The notes under the pieces: generated by a model | What the model saw: only the letters and a program-made list of their open reading frames with translations | Databases searched by the model: none | What the model was told of the DNA's origin: nothing | Position numbers and translations under genes: made by a program | Shown: piece by piece, positions 16,909 to 24,718 of the stretch | Numbering within the stretch: position 1 is the first letter of the stretch | Layout: each line of letters opens with the position of its first letter | IMG/VR virus record: IMGVR_UViG_3300035674_000149 | Coordinates: 1-46,085 of that record | Strand: one strand, 5' to 3' | Source: a virus | Length of the DNA stretch: 46,085 nt

Positions 16909-17755
16909 TGCTCTGCGTCCCAGGTGTCGAGCAGAGCAAAGGCGTCCATCAACGCTGCGGGCTGGTCACCGACGCCCCCGGCATGCGGCAGGGGAGTGGC
17001 TGAGACGCCGAACATGCCAGCGGACCTCAGCCGCCGGCACTGGAGCCAGAGGTCGACGACCTGGAACGCCCACGGCGGGACGACGAGGAGCGGGTTTTCT
17101 TCTTCTCCCCAGACGAACTCTCCGGTTCGCCAACCCCCTTCGACTCGTCCGAACTCGAAGCTTCGGGGCTCGCGTCGGACGAAGAGGGCGCCTTTGAGTT
17201 TTTTTCCTGCCCTCGCCCATATTGGAGGTTGTAGGCGAACAGGCCGCTCGCCTGGATGATCAGCGGTTCGACTTCCTCCAGAAGGTCGTCCGGCACGCTG
17301 CCATCCAGTGCCTTCCGATACTCGGGGAGCCCCTCTCCTTCCCAGCCGGCGCAATACCGCCGAAAAGCCGCGATCGGCGTCAGCTCCTTGCGCCTCTCCG
17401 CCTTCCGGACGAGCTGCCGGTAGGGTGGGTAAAGCTGCGCGACTTGGGCGCGGGCTTCCTGCAGGGCGGCCCTGTCATCCTCGCTCAGCTCCTCGCCAGC
17501 CTCTGCGGCCTCCCGCTCGGCCGCGACCAGATCGAGGATCGCAGCGATGTCTGACTCGTCCGTGAGCACGGCTCGCAACCCGCGCTCGAGCGCCTCGTCC
17601 ACCTGAAAGGGGAAGACGCGCGGGGCAAGCAGTTCGCCGCTGAGCTCCGCCTCCATCTCGCCGCGCTCGATCACTCCGCCTGGGCGGAAGAAGAAGCACT
17701 GGCCCTTTTTCCACGGCACGGGCCACGGAACAGGAGCCTTTGATGTCCTGATCAT
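16905..17755 (-). CDS. Tail assembly chaperone G-T fusion made by -1 frameshift
   Basis: Ribosomes that start at 17755 and slip back one base at 17198-17204 read on in the -1 frame to a stop at 16905-16907. The fusion is about 283 residues: 186 shared with the G protein and 97 from the T frame (KLKGALFVRREP onward). In lambda and many siphoviruses the G-T product bridges the tape measure and tail tube during assembly. The T frame has no plausible start of its own near the slip point, and its composition (Trp, Phe, Glu rich) looks protein-like. Confidence 0.8.
17027..17755 (-). CDS. Tail assembly chaperone G (0-frame product)
   Basis: The 242-residue frame lies between tail tube and tape measure, the fixed place of gene G. 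The helical core (residues 50-180) is rich in Glu, Ala and Leu. After the slip site the 0 frame carries a Ser-, Lys- and Arg-rich tail of about 55 residues with no fold, overprinted on the T coding sequence. The start at 17755 has only a GGGGGGT-type site. It should coat the tape measure during tail assembly and be absent from the finished particle. Confidence 0.78.
   Translation of the reverse strand: MIRTSKAPVPWPVPWKKGQCFFFRPGGVIERGEMEAELSGELLAPRVFPFQVDEALERGLRAVLTDESDIAAILDLVAAEREAAEAGEELSEDDRAALQEARAQVAQLYPPYRQLVRKAERRKELTPIAAFRRYCAGWEGEGLPEYRKALDGSVPDDLLEEVEPLIIQASGLFAYNLQYGRGQEKNSKAPSSSDASPEASSSDESKGVGEPESSSGEKKKTRSSSSRRGRSRSSTSGSSAGG
17198..17204 (-). promoter_or_regulatory. Programmed -1 frameshift heptamer A AAA AAC
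   Basis: On the minus strand the G frame reads GAA AAA AAC, which contains the canonical slippery heptamer A AAA AAC within a run of seven A's. Both frames stay open past it. Tandem slippage of the P- and A-site tRNAs yields AAA AAA then CTC, joining G to the T frame. Spacing to a downstream stimulatory stem was not established by eye. Confidence 0.85.
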
Positions 17756-17767
17756 CCGACCCCCCGC

Positions 17768-19000
17768 TCAGAAGAAGCTGATGTAGCGGTCGCCGTCGCG
17801 CGTGTAGGCATCGCGGCCGGGCGAGAGAGCCTGGAAGCCCATTGCATCGGCGCGCAGCGCGCCCCGCATGGACGGGTCGGCGCTTACGGGCTGCGCCACC
17901 GGGACCACCAGACCCCAGCGGTTGCCGGTCTGCGTTCCGAAGCGCAGCGCGATCGGATAGTTCAGCGCGGCCTCGATCTCGGCAATCGCATCGCGCGTCG
18001 AGACCAGAGTGCGCAGCGGATCGGCCTCGAACATCGGCTTGCGGCCGACGAGCTGGCCGGCACCGAAGCCATAGGTCGTGTTCGGATCGACCACGTCCTC
18101 CACATTGCCGCCGCTGCGAAGCGCCCAGCGGCTGATCGGCAACTGCTTGCGGTTGATCAGCGCCGCCGGGGGCGTGCCGGAGCCCTTGACCAGAAGCGGC
18201 GCGCTGTGACCCGCAATTACGGCGTTGGTCGGGACTGCCGCAGCGGTCACGCCGAGATAGGTGCCCGAGAAGCGGAACGCGCCGAAACCCGGACGCGCTG
18301 TGTCACCCTCAAGGTCCGCGGTGCCGCGGCAATCACCCCAGCGATGAAGGTTGCCGTCCTCGTACCAGGAGATGGTGACCGGCGGGTGATCGGTGAGCCG
18401 AGCCGCCGCATCGGAGGGCGAGGTGCCCGCATAGGTCCAGTTCGCCGGGATCGCGCCCGTGCTGTCGGTGCCCAGCACCGGCGAGAAGCTGTCGGACAAG
18501 GTCGCGAGCCGGCCCGCGGTATAGTCGGTGATCAGCGGGACGTGACCGGCGGCTGCTCCGGCAAGCAGGAGCGGCATGCCGCGAAGGCCCTGCGCGGTGC
18601 CCGGAAAGCCCGCAGCCAAAGTCGCAGTCGTCGCACTGCCGGCGGTCAGGGCCGCCGCGGCGATGGCCGCCTGGAACTGCCCGCGCCAGCCGCAGCCCTG
18701 GAAAGCGGCGTGCAGGGGCGGCTTGACGCTCGCCGTATAGGCGACGCCGACGCCGGCTCCGCGGATGCGGCTCCGGAAGCCGATCGAGGCGGGCTGGCCG
18801 ACCACCATCGGCGCGCCCGCAACCAGGCTGCCAGTCACCTCATTCACATCTTCGGTCGTGAACGGGCTGCCATAATCGACGCTGCCGTCCTCCACGGACA
18901 CGGCCTGCGTGGTCGGATCGACCGCTGGATATGTCCCTTCGGCAGCCTGGAGGGCGATCAGCAGCAGCCCGTTCCGCGGGCGAATTACGGGATCCGGCAT
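17768..19000 (-). CDS. Major tail tube protein
   Basis: The 410-residue protein lies between the tail terminator and the tail chaperones, where siphoviruses place the tail tube gene. It is rich in beta-forming residues, Gly, Ala and Thr. AGGAG lies before the ATG. The length is above that of lambda gpV and suggests an extra surface domain, probably in the middle. The call rests on gene order and composition, as no short signature is visible. Confidence 0.7.
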   Translation of the reverse strand: MPDPVIRPRNGLLLIALQAAEGTYPAVDPTTQAVSVEDGSVDYGSPFTTEDVNEVTGSLVAGAPMVVGQPASIGFRSRIRGAGVGVAYTASVKPPLHAAFQGCGWRGQFQAAIAAAALTAGSATTATLAAGFPGTAQGLRGMPLLLAGAAAGHVPLITDYTAGRLATLSDSFSPVLGTDSTGAIPANWTYAGTSPSDAAARLTDHPPVTISWYEDGNLHRWGDCRGTADLEGDTARPGFGAFRFSGTYLGVTAAAVPTNAVIAGHSAPLLVKGSGTPPAALINRKQLPISRWALRSGGNVEDVVDPNTTYGFGAGQLVGRKPMFEADPLRTLVSTRDAIAEIEAALNYPIALRFGTQTGNRWGLVVPVAQPVSADPSMRGALRADAMGFQALSPGRDAYTRDGDRYISFF

Positions 19001-19012
19001 TGGTCTCTCCTG

Positions 19013-19447
19013 TTAGGCGAATTGCGCCGGGTCACCCCGGACGGTGGCGAACTGGATGGTGAAATCCTGCGCGAAGGCGATCCGGCGGGTCTCGGCGAGG
19101 GGAGCCAATTGAACCCGGCGCTGGCCTGCGATCTCTATCAGCTCGACCAGCCCCCCGAGGGCGCCGTCATCGGCGCACAAGGCCGCGACAGTGGCTGAGT
19201 GAAGCTCGATCATCTCGTCGTGAGTGGTGGCGCCGCCCTCCCCCTCGACATATCCTTCGACGGTGATCGCAAGCTGGAGTCTGCTCGTGTCCGTTTCCGC
19301 CTCGATCGGCTCGTCGCCATTGTCGTAGACGTGGAGCGCCGGGTAAGCTGCCGGATCGCCCGACGGCATGCGCTCGTATTCGTGGACGCTGGCCAGTGCG
19401 CCGAGCCGCCGATCGATCTCAGCAAAGATGAGTGTGAGAGCTGGCAT
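19013..19447 (-). CDS. Tail terminator-like protein
   Basis: The 144-residue protein begins MPALTLIFAEIDRRLGAL and contains PALHVYDNGDE and an ITVEGYVEG strand. This is the plan of tail-terminator or minor tail U-like proteins, a small alpha/beta fold that caps the tail tube and joins it to the head. It is directly upstream of the tail tube gene. The fold match is by pattern only. Confidence 0.6.
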   Translation of the reverse strand: MPALTLIFAEIDRRLGALASVHEYERMPSGDPAAYPALHVYDNGDEPIEAETDTSRLQLAITVEGYVEGEGGATTHDEMIELHSATVAALCADDGALGGLVELIEIAGQRRVQLAPLAETRRIAFAQDFTIQFATVRGDPAQFA

Positions 19448-19486
19448 AGGGATAAGCCTCTCAGGCTCGTCGGCGGAAAGTCGGCC

Positions 19487-21124
19487 CTACGAAACGTGAC
19501 TCGTTCCGCCCGATCCGGGCACGATCGCCGCCCAGGTCACCGCGCCCGACCCAATCGCACCGGCATCGACGGCACCCCCCAGGTCCGCCGGTCCGCCGGC
19601 CTTGCGCGCGAAAGCGGCAAGAACCTCCGCGCGGTTGGCAGGCGAGAAGGTCGGGCCGTCGAAGGCCGAGCTGTAGGCGATCGTGGCGCCGCCGAGCCCG
19701 AGCGTGATGTTGTCGGCCAGGCTCGGGCTGCCGCCGATCCCGAACGCCTCGGCAATGTTGCGCTCGACCCGGTGCGTTCCGCTGCTGGTGCTGCTGCTCG
19801 ATCCGGTGCCGACGAAGAGATTGCAGGTCGAAGGGTTCGACCCGCCAAATGCCACCCCGGTATTGTTCAGCACGACGCAGTTCTTGGCGTTCTCGATCTG
19901 GAGCGAGACCGAGCTGTCGCCGACGGTAACGTTGCCGATCATCTCGGCGATGAAGAAGCGGCCGCTGTCCGTGCCGCCCGATTTGAAGTCGGACAGCAGG
20001 GCGCCCTGCATGTCGTCGCCGCGCGAGCCGCCGGAGATCAGGATGTTGCGGTTGACCTTGACCGTCCAGTCGGTGGTCGCGGTGATCTTTCCGATCAGCC
20101 TGATCGCATCGACGTGAGGGCCGGCGCTGTCGGTCGGGCGGCCGACGCTCTGACCGACCACGTTGTCGGATATTTCAACCGGATTGTCCTGGCCGCCATA
20201 TTCGACGGCGATCCCGTCATCGTAGAAAAATTGAACGCGGTTGCCCTTGATGTTCACCACGGCTGTGGGGCCTAGCCGGCGCACGGAAACCGGGGTCGCG
20301 CCCCACTGGACCCAATTGTCCTCGATCGTGATGTTCCCGCCGACCGACCCATCGACGCCGCTGCCGCTCGCAATGATGTCGATGTTGTTGTTGGGATAAT
20401 TGCTCGAGGTCGAGAAGTCTCCGTAGGGGTCGGCCACGGCGCCCGACACATGGCAGCGCCGGATCGTGATGTTGTTGACGTTGTTGGCGCTCTCGCCGAT
20501 CAGGTCGAACTTCTTCTCGGCCGCCTTGGTGGTGGCGAGATCCTCGAAGACGACGCCGCGGGCCCCCCGCAGCACGAACCGGTTGACCGTCGTCCGGTCA
20601 CTCGCCTCGGTCGGCTCAGTCACGGTTCCGGTGAAGGCGGGGACCCGGCCCTTGATGACTAGCCCCCCATAATCGTTGCGGCGAAGCCTAGCGGCTACAC
20701 CGTCCACGCCAGTGACCAGGCTCGCGCCCCCGCGATAGCTGTCCGGGCGCACGAAAACCGTCTTCCCGCTCAGCGACGCGGCGGTCTGCGCGATCACAGT
20801 GTCCCATTCGGCCTGGGTGCGCACGTCCCAGGCATTGGCATCGATCGTCACCGTGACTGTCGACCCGTCACTCAGGCCGAGCACATAGGGCCCGCTAGCG
20901 AGGTTGGCGGTGTCACCAGCTGTCGAAGGCGACAGATACCCGCCCGTTACCTGCCAATGGCCGCTGGGATCACCGGAGGTGATCGAGGTGCCGGCAACCG
21001 GAAACCCGCCGGCACCTGCAGCGGTCAAAGCTCCAAAGCGCGTGGCGGCAGCTGGTGGTAGGACGCCACCGCCTTGGCGGTGCCGAGCCGCGACCTCTGC
21101 AACCGCGATGCCGCAGCCGATCAT
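19487..21124 (-). CDS. Beta-helix spike protein, probable head-spike fibre
   Basis: The 545-residue protein carries the repeated short turns of a right-handed parallel beta-helix: runs such as NNITIRRCHVSG, GNITIEDNWVQWG, VNIKGNRVQF and VEISDNVVG, each about 20-28 residues apart between 205 and 420. Such folds occur in phage spikes that bind or cut surface sugars. Its ATG overlaps the stop of the spike-base gene (ATGA). In the Rhodobacter capsules gene transfer agent, Rcc01079 (base) and Rcc01080 (fibre) form capsid head spikes that bind the host capsule. The same pairing here, between head connector and tail terminator genes, argues for a head spike rather than a tail spike. Confidence 0.7.
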   Translation of the reverse strand: MIGCGIAVAEVAARHRQGGGVLPPAAATRFGALTAAGAGGFPVAGTSITSGDPSGHWQVTGGYLSPSTAGDTANLASGPYVLGLSDGSTVTVTIDANAWDVRTQAEWDTVIAQTAASLSGKTVFVRPDSYRGGASLVTGVDGVAARLRRNDYGGLVIKGRVPAFTGTVTEPTEASDRTTVNRFVLRGARGVVFEDLATTKAAEKKFDLIGESANNVNNITIRRCHVSGAVADPYGDFSTSSNYPNNNIDIIASGSGVDGSVGGNITIEDNWVQWGATPVSVRRLGPTAVVNIKGNRVQFFYDDGIAVEYGGQDNPVEISDNVVGQSVGRPTDSAGPHVDAIRLIGKITATTDWTVKVNRNILISGGSRGDDMQGALLSDFKSGGTDSGRFFIAEMIGNVTVGDSSVSLQIENAKNCVVLNNTGVAFGGSNPSTCNLFVGTGSSSSTSSGTHRVERNIAEAFGIGGSPSLADNITLGLGGATIAYSSAFDGPTFSPANRAEVLAAFARKAGGPADLGGAVDAGAIGSGAVTWAAIVPGSGGTSHVS

Positions 21125-21390
21125 CAGTAGCCCGCGAACAATCCGGTCGCGGTGCCGCCGGCCCTGATCGCCCGAGCTGCCAGCGGATTGACGCCCGCGT
21201 TAACAGGGACGCCATTCCTTTGATCGCCGGCAATCGTCGTAAGGTTCACAGTGCCCGCGGCGGTCGCGAGTATGGCCCTGCACGGACCGTCTGGAAGGTC
21301 GCCGGCGCCTGGCGTGACCGGAACGTAGTCAAGCAGCGGGGCCGACGAGATTTGGCCGAAGATACCCGGCTCTGTGATGTTTTTCGCCAT
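21124..21390 (-). CDS. Spike base protein, RCAP_Rcc01079-like
   Basis: The 88-residue protein has the features of the RcGTA spike-base family: RAILATAAGTVNLTTIAGDQ, NPLAARAIRAGGTATGLFAGY at the end, and a small all-beta plan. In RcGTA this protein seats the spike fibre on the capsid vertex. AGGGGT precedes the ATG at 21390, and a longer frame to 21456 is less likely. It is coupled to the beta-helix gene by an ATGA overlap. Confidence 0.72.
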   Translation of the reverse strand: MAKNITEPGIFGQISSAPLLDYVPVTPGAGDLPDGPCRAILATAAGTVNLTTIAGDQRNGVPVNAGVNPLAARAIRAGGTATGLFAGY

Positions 21391-21394
21391 ACTG

Positions 21395-21718
21395 CTACCC
21401 CTGTTGCTGTTGAGGTGCTCGCTCGACGACCAGAAGCCACGCGGCGACGTCGTCACGGCGCGTGATGTCGTTCACCCGCCAGCGGAGGCCGTCATGGACC
21501 AGGGTGTCCGTCTTCGAGGGATCGCTCGGCAGGAAGCTGAACGGGACCTCGAACGCCTGCTTGCGCGTGGTCGCGCCGGGACCCTGATAAGCATCCGCGG
21601 CAGCTTCGGTCGGCACAGCCGTAATCGCCGCTTCGTCCAGGCCGGCACCGCTATAGACGACCGGCTCGGCGAAGGCGGCATGGATGGCCGCCAGCGCCAC
21701 GGTCTGGTGGCTAAGCAT
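21395..21718 (-). CDS. Head-tail joining protein (stopper/closure-like)
   Basis: The 107-residue protein begins MLSHQTVALAAIHAAF and later has a short beta-rich segment (DTLVHDGLRWRVNDI, WLLVVERAP). The size, the place after the capsid and the small beta-rich form fit the head-closure or connector proteins that joins portal to tail. The ATG at 21718 is preferred to a TTG three bases earlier. It ends a few bases before the spike-base start. Confidence 0.6.
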   Translation of the reverse strand: MLSHQTVALAAIHAAFAEPVVYSGAGLDEAAITAVPTEAAADAYQGPGATTRKQAFEVPFSFLPSDPSKTDTLVHDGLRWRVNDITRRDDVAAWLLVVERAPQQQQG

Positions 21719-21731
21719 CAAAATTTGCCGG

Positions 21732-21944
21732 TCAGGCGCTCTCGGCCGCGCGCTCTACTGCCGCAGCCTCAGTCGCGGAAACAGCGCAGCCGGTATCGAC
21801 CAGCCGTTTGACTTCTTCGGCGGAAACGAAGCCGGCCTTGGTTTCCTCGGCCTTTGTCGAGGCCACCGAAAGCTCGGTCCCGGAGTCGCGATATTGACCG
21901 GCATTGTCGATCGCCGGGCCATAGAGAACGATCTTCTTGAGCAT
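21732..21944 (-). CDS. Hypothetical small protein
   Basis: The 70-residue protein starts MLKKIVLYGPAIDNAGQYRDSG with GGAG eight bases before the ATG. It is acidic and Ala- and Glu-rich at the C-terminus. No motif is recognised. It lies between the DUF2190 protein and the connector, and may be a head-assembly or adaptor protein, but that is from position alone. Confidence 0.5.
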   Translation of the reverse strand: MLKKIVLYGPAIDNAGQYRDSGTELSVASTKAEETKAGFVSAEEVKRLVDTGCAVSATEAAAVERAAESA

Positions 21945-22031
21945 CGAATTACTCCGGAAAAAGAGGGCGGCGCAGTGAGCAGCCGCCCCTCAGGCAGCGT
22001 CGGGCGTGGGGGTTGGGGTGCCCTTCGCTGA

Positions 22032-22361
22032 TCAGACCTGGCCCGTGAGCTTGACGTTGACCGTCGCGTCGCCGCCGGCCGCCGCCTGCGTCGCGGCGCC
22101 GATCAGCTTGTTCCCGGACGCGGTGGTGGTGACGTTGCGGGCAGCGTTGTCCCAATAGGCCGCAGCGCCCTGCGTGAACGCGATGCCTGCCGCCTTGGTG
22201 AGGGTGAAGACGTCCTCGGTGACGCCGACGACCTCAGCGCCGGACGCGGCATCGGTGGACGCGACGGCGAAGATCACGCCGACCTGAAAGCCCTGCCCGC
22301 TGGTGAGCGCGTAGGGAGCGGTGAGGGTGAGATTCACACCCGGCTGCACAGTGTTGCGCAT
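22032..22361 (-). CDS. Capsid cement protein, DUF2190-like
   Basis: The 109-residue protein begins MRNTVQPGVNLTLTAPYALTSG and contains the DUF2190 pattern: GQGFQVGVIFAVA, GVTEDVFTLTKA, QGAAAYWDN, IGAATQAA and VNVKLTG. DUF2190 proteins decorate and stiffen the capsid. AGGAAAC is before the ATG. The place just after the capsid gene also fits. Confidence 0.8.
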   Translation of the reverse strand: MRNTVQPGVNLTLTAPYALTSGQGFQVGVIFAVASTDAASGAEVVGVTEDVFTLTKAAGIAFTQGAAAYWDNAARNVTTTASGNKLIGAATQAAAGGDATVNVKLTGQV

Positions 22362-22393
22362 GTTTCCTGTTCCTTCTCTGCTGCTTCAGCGGC

Positions 22394-22675
22394 TCAGCCG
22401 CCGGCTCCCACGCGCTTGGCGCGGATCGCCTGGATGATCGTGGCCTTGTTCGCGTCGCCCTCGAGCTGGACGCCTTCGCGCTCAGCGGTCTCGCGAAGCT
22501 GAGCGACCTTCATGCCGTCGAGATCATCGTGGACCGTGGCGTCCGGGTCTTCGGCTGCCTTGTCGTCGATGAGCTGCTGAGCGACCTGGTCGTCCTCGAC
22601 AGGGATCAGGCCCTCGGTCGGGTAGCGCACAACGCCGTCGATGACGCGCGGCGCGGTGAGGCGAAGTTCCTTCAT
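22394..22675 (-). CDS. SAP/HeH-like small protein
   Basis: The 93-residue protein has a C-terminal helix-extended loop-helix pattern: LDGMKVAQLRETAEREGVQ, then EGDANKATIIQAIRAKR, similar to SAP and HeH/LEM domains, which often bind nucleic acids. The N-terminal half has a beta-rich part with VRYPTEGLIPVEDDQVAQQL. It lies directly after the capsid fusion gene. Function in phages is unclear. Confidence 0.6.
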   Translation of the reverse strand: MKELRLTAPRVIDGVVRYPTEGLIPVEDDQVAQQLIDDKAAEDPDATVHDDLDGMKVAQLRETAEREGVQLEGDANKATIIQAIRAKRVGAGG

Positions 22676-22726
22676 GGTTCACTCTCCACGGGAAATGCGG
22701 GGCGACCGAAGCCGCCCCGTTCAGCC

Positions 22727-24109
22727 TTACTGGCCGGGGTTGCGGTACAGGCCGCGGTGATCGATGACGGCGGCGCCGACATCGAGGCGAGCCTTGTTCT
22801 CAACGCCATCCACGTCGAAGCCGACGCGGGTGTCAGTGAACAGCTCCTCCTGGCCGAGCAGGTGCGAGAGCTCGATCACGTCGAACGCACCCGGATCCGC
22901 AGCGAGGAACCACTGCAGGCCGGTGATGCGAGGCTCGATGATGAGCTGGAGCTTGCCGGGGAACGGGTTGACGTTGCTCGACTGAGCAGCCGCCACCGCG
23001 GTGAGGAACTGCTCGGCCTCCGTTTCGCGCTCGGGGCCGACGATCAGGTAAGCGGGGCGCACGGTGAGGAAGGCTCCGTCCGCGCTCTTCTGCTGCGACA
23101 TTGCCAAGCGCCCGGCTCCGACCGTGGCGACGGTGATCCCGCCCCCGGAAGCGGCGAGGTTGCCGTGGCTGGCGTGGAACAGCGGCACACCGTCCGCCAT
23201 CGCCGGGTTGCTGGTGAGCAGGCCCCAGACGAGATCGGATTCGAGGTCCGCCGCGCGCCGGCCGAACATGTTTGGGATGCGCCCGAACAGGTTCTGGTCG
23301 TCATTCACGATCGCCTGCCGGGTGATCGGGATGATGCGACCATAGGTCTGGAGGCGGTAGGTCATCCCGCTGTCGGTGATCGCGCCCCGCTTGAACTCGC
23401 CGTTTTCCGGCACGTTCAGCAGCACCGGAGCGTCGCCCAGGCTGATGATGCTGGTCGGCTTGAAGTCCGGCAGGGTGCCTTCGCTCACGATCGGACGGAA
23501 GGTCTGGGGAGCCGCCGCGAAAGCCGCCCGCACGCGCTTGTTGCTCGCGTTCGAGAGGGCAAGCGCGAAGTCGCTGGTCGTGAGCGCGCCGAACCGCATG
23601 CCGAGCGCGTGGCCCGCGACATCCAGGCGGCTGAGCCCCTGGTGCCGGATGCCGGTACGCTGGAGATAGTCCCGCGACATCTCCATCAGCGTCATGCCGC
23701 GGAACTCACGCGCCGCCTGCATCCGCTGGTCGTCCATCTTCACGCTCGGATTCGCGCGCAGGGTGATCGCGTCCTCAATCGCGTTGCGGTAGCCCTCGGA
23801 CTCGGTGCCGGTGGCGCCCGCGCGAGCGTCGATGCTCGGAAGCTTGCGCTTCTCGAACAGACGGTCGTTGACGGCGGTCAGCAGCTCGGTCTCGCCAAGC
23901 GGCGTCTCCTCGTGCCGCTCGATCAGCTCGAGCGCGAAGTCCGCGCCAAGGTCCGGGCTGCGGCTGCACAGCTCGCGGATGCGCTTGTTGGTCACGGGCG
24001 AGCCGCTGCGGGCGCCAGCAACAGGCTGCTCCGGAGCGGGAGCCGGGGCGGGTGCGGGGGTCGGCGACGGCGTGGGCGACGGCGCCGGAGTCTGGGTCTG
24101 TTCGACCAT
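22727..24109 (-). CDS. Possible internal-start capsid product of the fusion gene
   Basis: Within the fusion, an ATG at 24109 (MVEQTQTPAP) is preceded by AAGGAGAG with ideal spacing of about six bases. This is a stronger site than that of many full genes here. It would give a separate 460-residue product starting with the linker and capsid domain, free of the protease. Because one virion needs hundreds of capsid copies but few proteases, such initiation would set the ratio. The product itself is an inference from sequence. Confidence 0.6.
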   Translation of the reverse strand: MVEQTQTPAPSPTPSPTPAPAPAPAPEQPVAGARSGSPVTNKRIRELCSRSPDLGADFALELIERHEETPLGETELLTAVNDRLFEKRKLPSIDARAGATGTESEGYRNAIEDAITLRANPSVKMDDQRMQAAREFRGMTLMEMSRDYLQRTGIRHQGLSRLDVAGHALGMRFGALTTSDFALALSNASNKRVRAAFAAAPQTFRPIVSEGTLPDFKPTSIISLGDAPVLLNVPENGEFKRGAITDSGMTYRLQTYGRIIPITRQAIVNDDQNLFGRIPNMFGRRAADLESDLVWGLLTSNPAMADGVPLFHASHGNLAASGGGITVATVGAGRLAMSQQKSADGAFLTVRPAYLIVGPERETEAEQFLTAVAAAQSSNVNPFPGKLQLIIEPRITGLQWFLAADPGAFDVIELSHLLGQEELFTDTRVGFDVDGVENKARLDVGAAVIDHRGLYRNPGQ

Positions 24110-24718
24110 TTTACTCTCCTTGGGGGTCGCGGCGGCGCCGCGGATGATGCAGGGATGCCCGCCCTGCGCGGCGCTCCGGGCACGCACCTGCGCGCCGGCA
24201 TCGAATGGGACCGCGACCATGGAGACCTCGACGGGCTCCCAATCGGTGGCGAGGAGGTGCGGACGCTCCCCCTCGCTTTCGGTCCGCAAGTAGGTGTGGA
24301 CGGCGTAGCCGACGCTGACGCTCCGGATATGGCCGTCGATGATCTTCTGGTTCGTGTCGGCGACGTCGGGCGTCCGGGCTAGGCTGACGCGGGCAATCCC
24401 CTGTCCGCCCTCGATCCGCGCCGTGCCAGGTACGACCGAACCAAGGACGCTGCGCAAGGTGTAATCCTGGTGGCTGTCGAGAAGGCAGGCGCCGTTGTTC
24501 AGCCGGTCCAGCCGAACGGCAGTCGCCTCCATGCTCAGCTCTTCGACGTAGAACTCGCCATCCAGCCAGTCGAAGCGCATGCCAGCAGCACCGGTCGACC
24601 AGGTGATCTCGATCGAGTTGTCCTCTTCCTGATAGGACGCGGGCCGCACTGAGGCGGCCCGGACCATCATCGGAGCAATCGTGCGCTGCTCAGGCGGCTT
24701 CAGCCGGCTTGGGTCCAT
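22727..24718 (-). CDS. Prohead protease / major capsid protein fusion
   Basis: The 663-residue protein has an HK97-type prohead protease (S78) from about 20 to 185, with likely catalytic His83 (DSHQDY), Ser135 (RSVSVGY) and Glu164 in EVSMVAV. A Pro-, Ala-, Thr- and Ser-rich linker covers 205-235. A Mu gpT-like capsid domain follows, from about 330 to 660, with residues such as RQAIVNDDQNLFGR and SDLVWGLL. Fusions like this are known in phages. The protease cuts the capsid N-terminal part during maturation. GGAG is before the ATG. It overlaps the portal stop by 29 bases. Confidence 0.88.
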   Translation of the reverse strand: MDPSRLKPPEQRTIAPMMVRAASVRPASYQEEDNSIEITWSTGAAGMRFDWLDGEFYVEELSMEATAVRLDRLNNGACLLDSHQDYTLRSVLGSVVPGTARIEGGQGIARVSLARTPDVADTNQKIIDGHIRSVSVGYAVHTYLRTESEGERPHLLATDWEPVEVSMVAVPFDAGAQVRARSAAQGGHPCIIRGAAATPKESKMVEQTQTPAPSPTPSPTPAPAPAPAPEQPVAGARSGSPVTNKRIRELCSRSPDLGADFALELIERHEETPLGETELLTAVNDRLFEKRKLPSIDARAGATGTESEGYRNAIEDAITLRANPSVKMDDQRMQAAREFRGMTLMEMSRDYLQRTGIRHQGLSRLDVAGHALGMRFGALTTSDFALALSNASNKRVRAAFAAAPQTFRPIVSEGTLPDFKPTSIISLGDAPVLLNVPENGEFKRGAITDSGMTYRLQTYGRIIPITRQAIVNDDQNLFGRIPNMFGRRAADLESDLVWGLLTSNPAMADGVPLFHASHGNLAASGGGITVATVGAGRLAMSQQKSADGAFLTVRPAYLIVGPERETEAEQFLTAVAAAQSSNVNPFPGKLQLIIEPRITGLQWFLAADPGAFDVIELSHLLGQEELFTDTRVGFDVDGVENKARLDVGAAVIDHRGLYRNPGQ

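Noticed and set aside
22529-24382. 617-codon plus-strand frame opposite the capsid fusion
   Set aside because: It is an antisense shadow. The minus strand has clear protease and capsid motifs.
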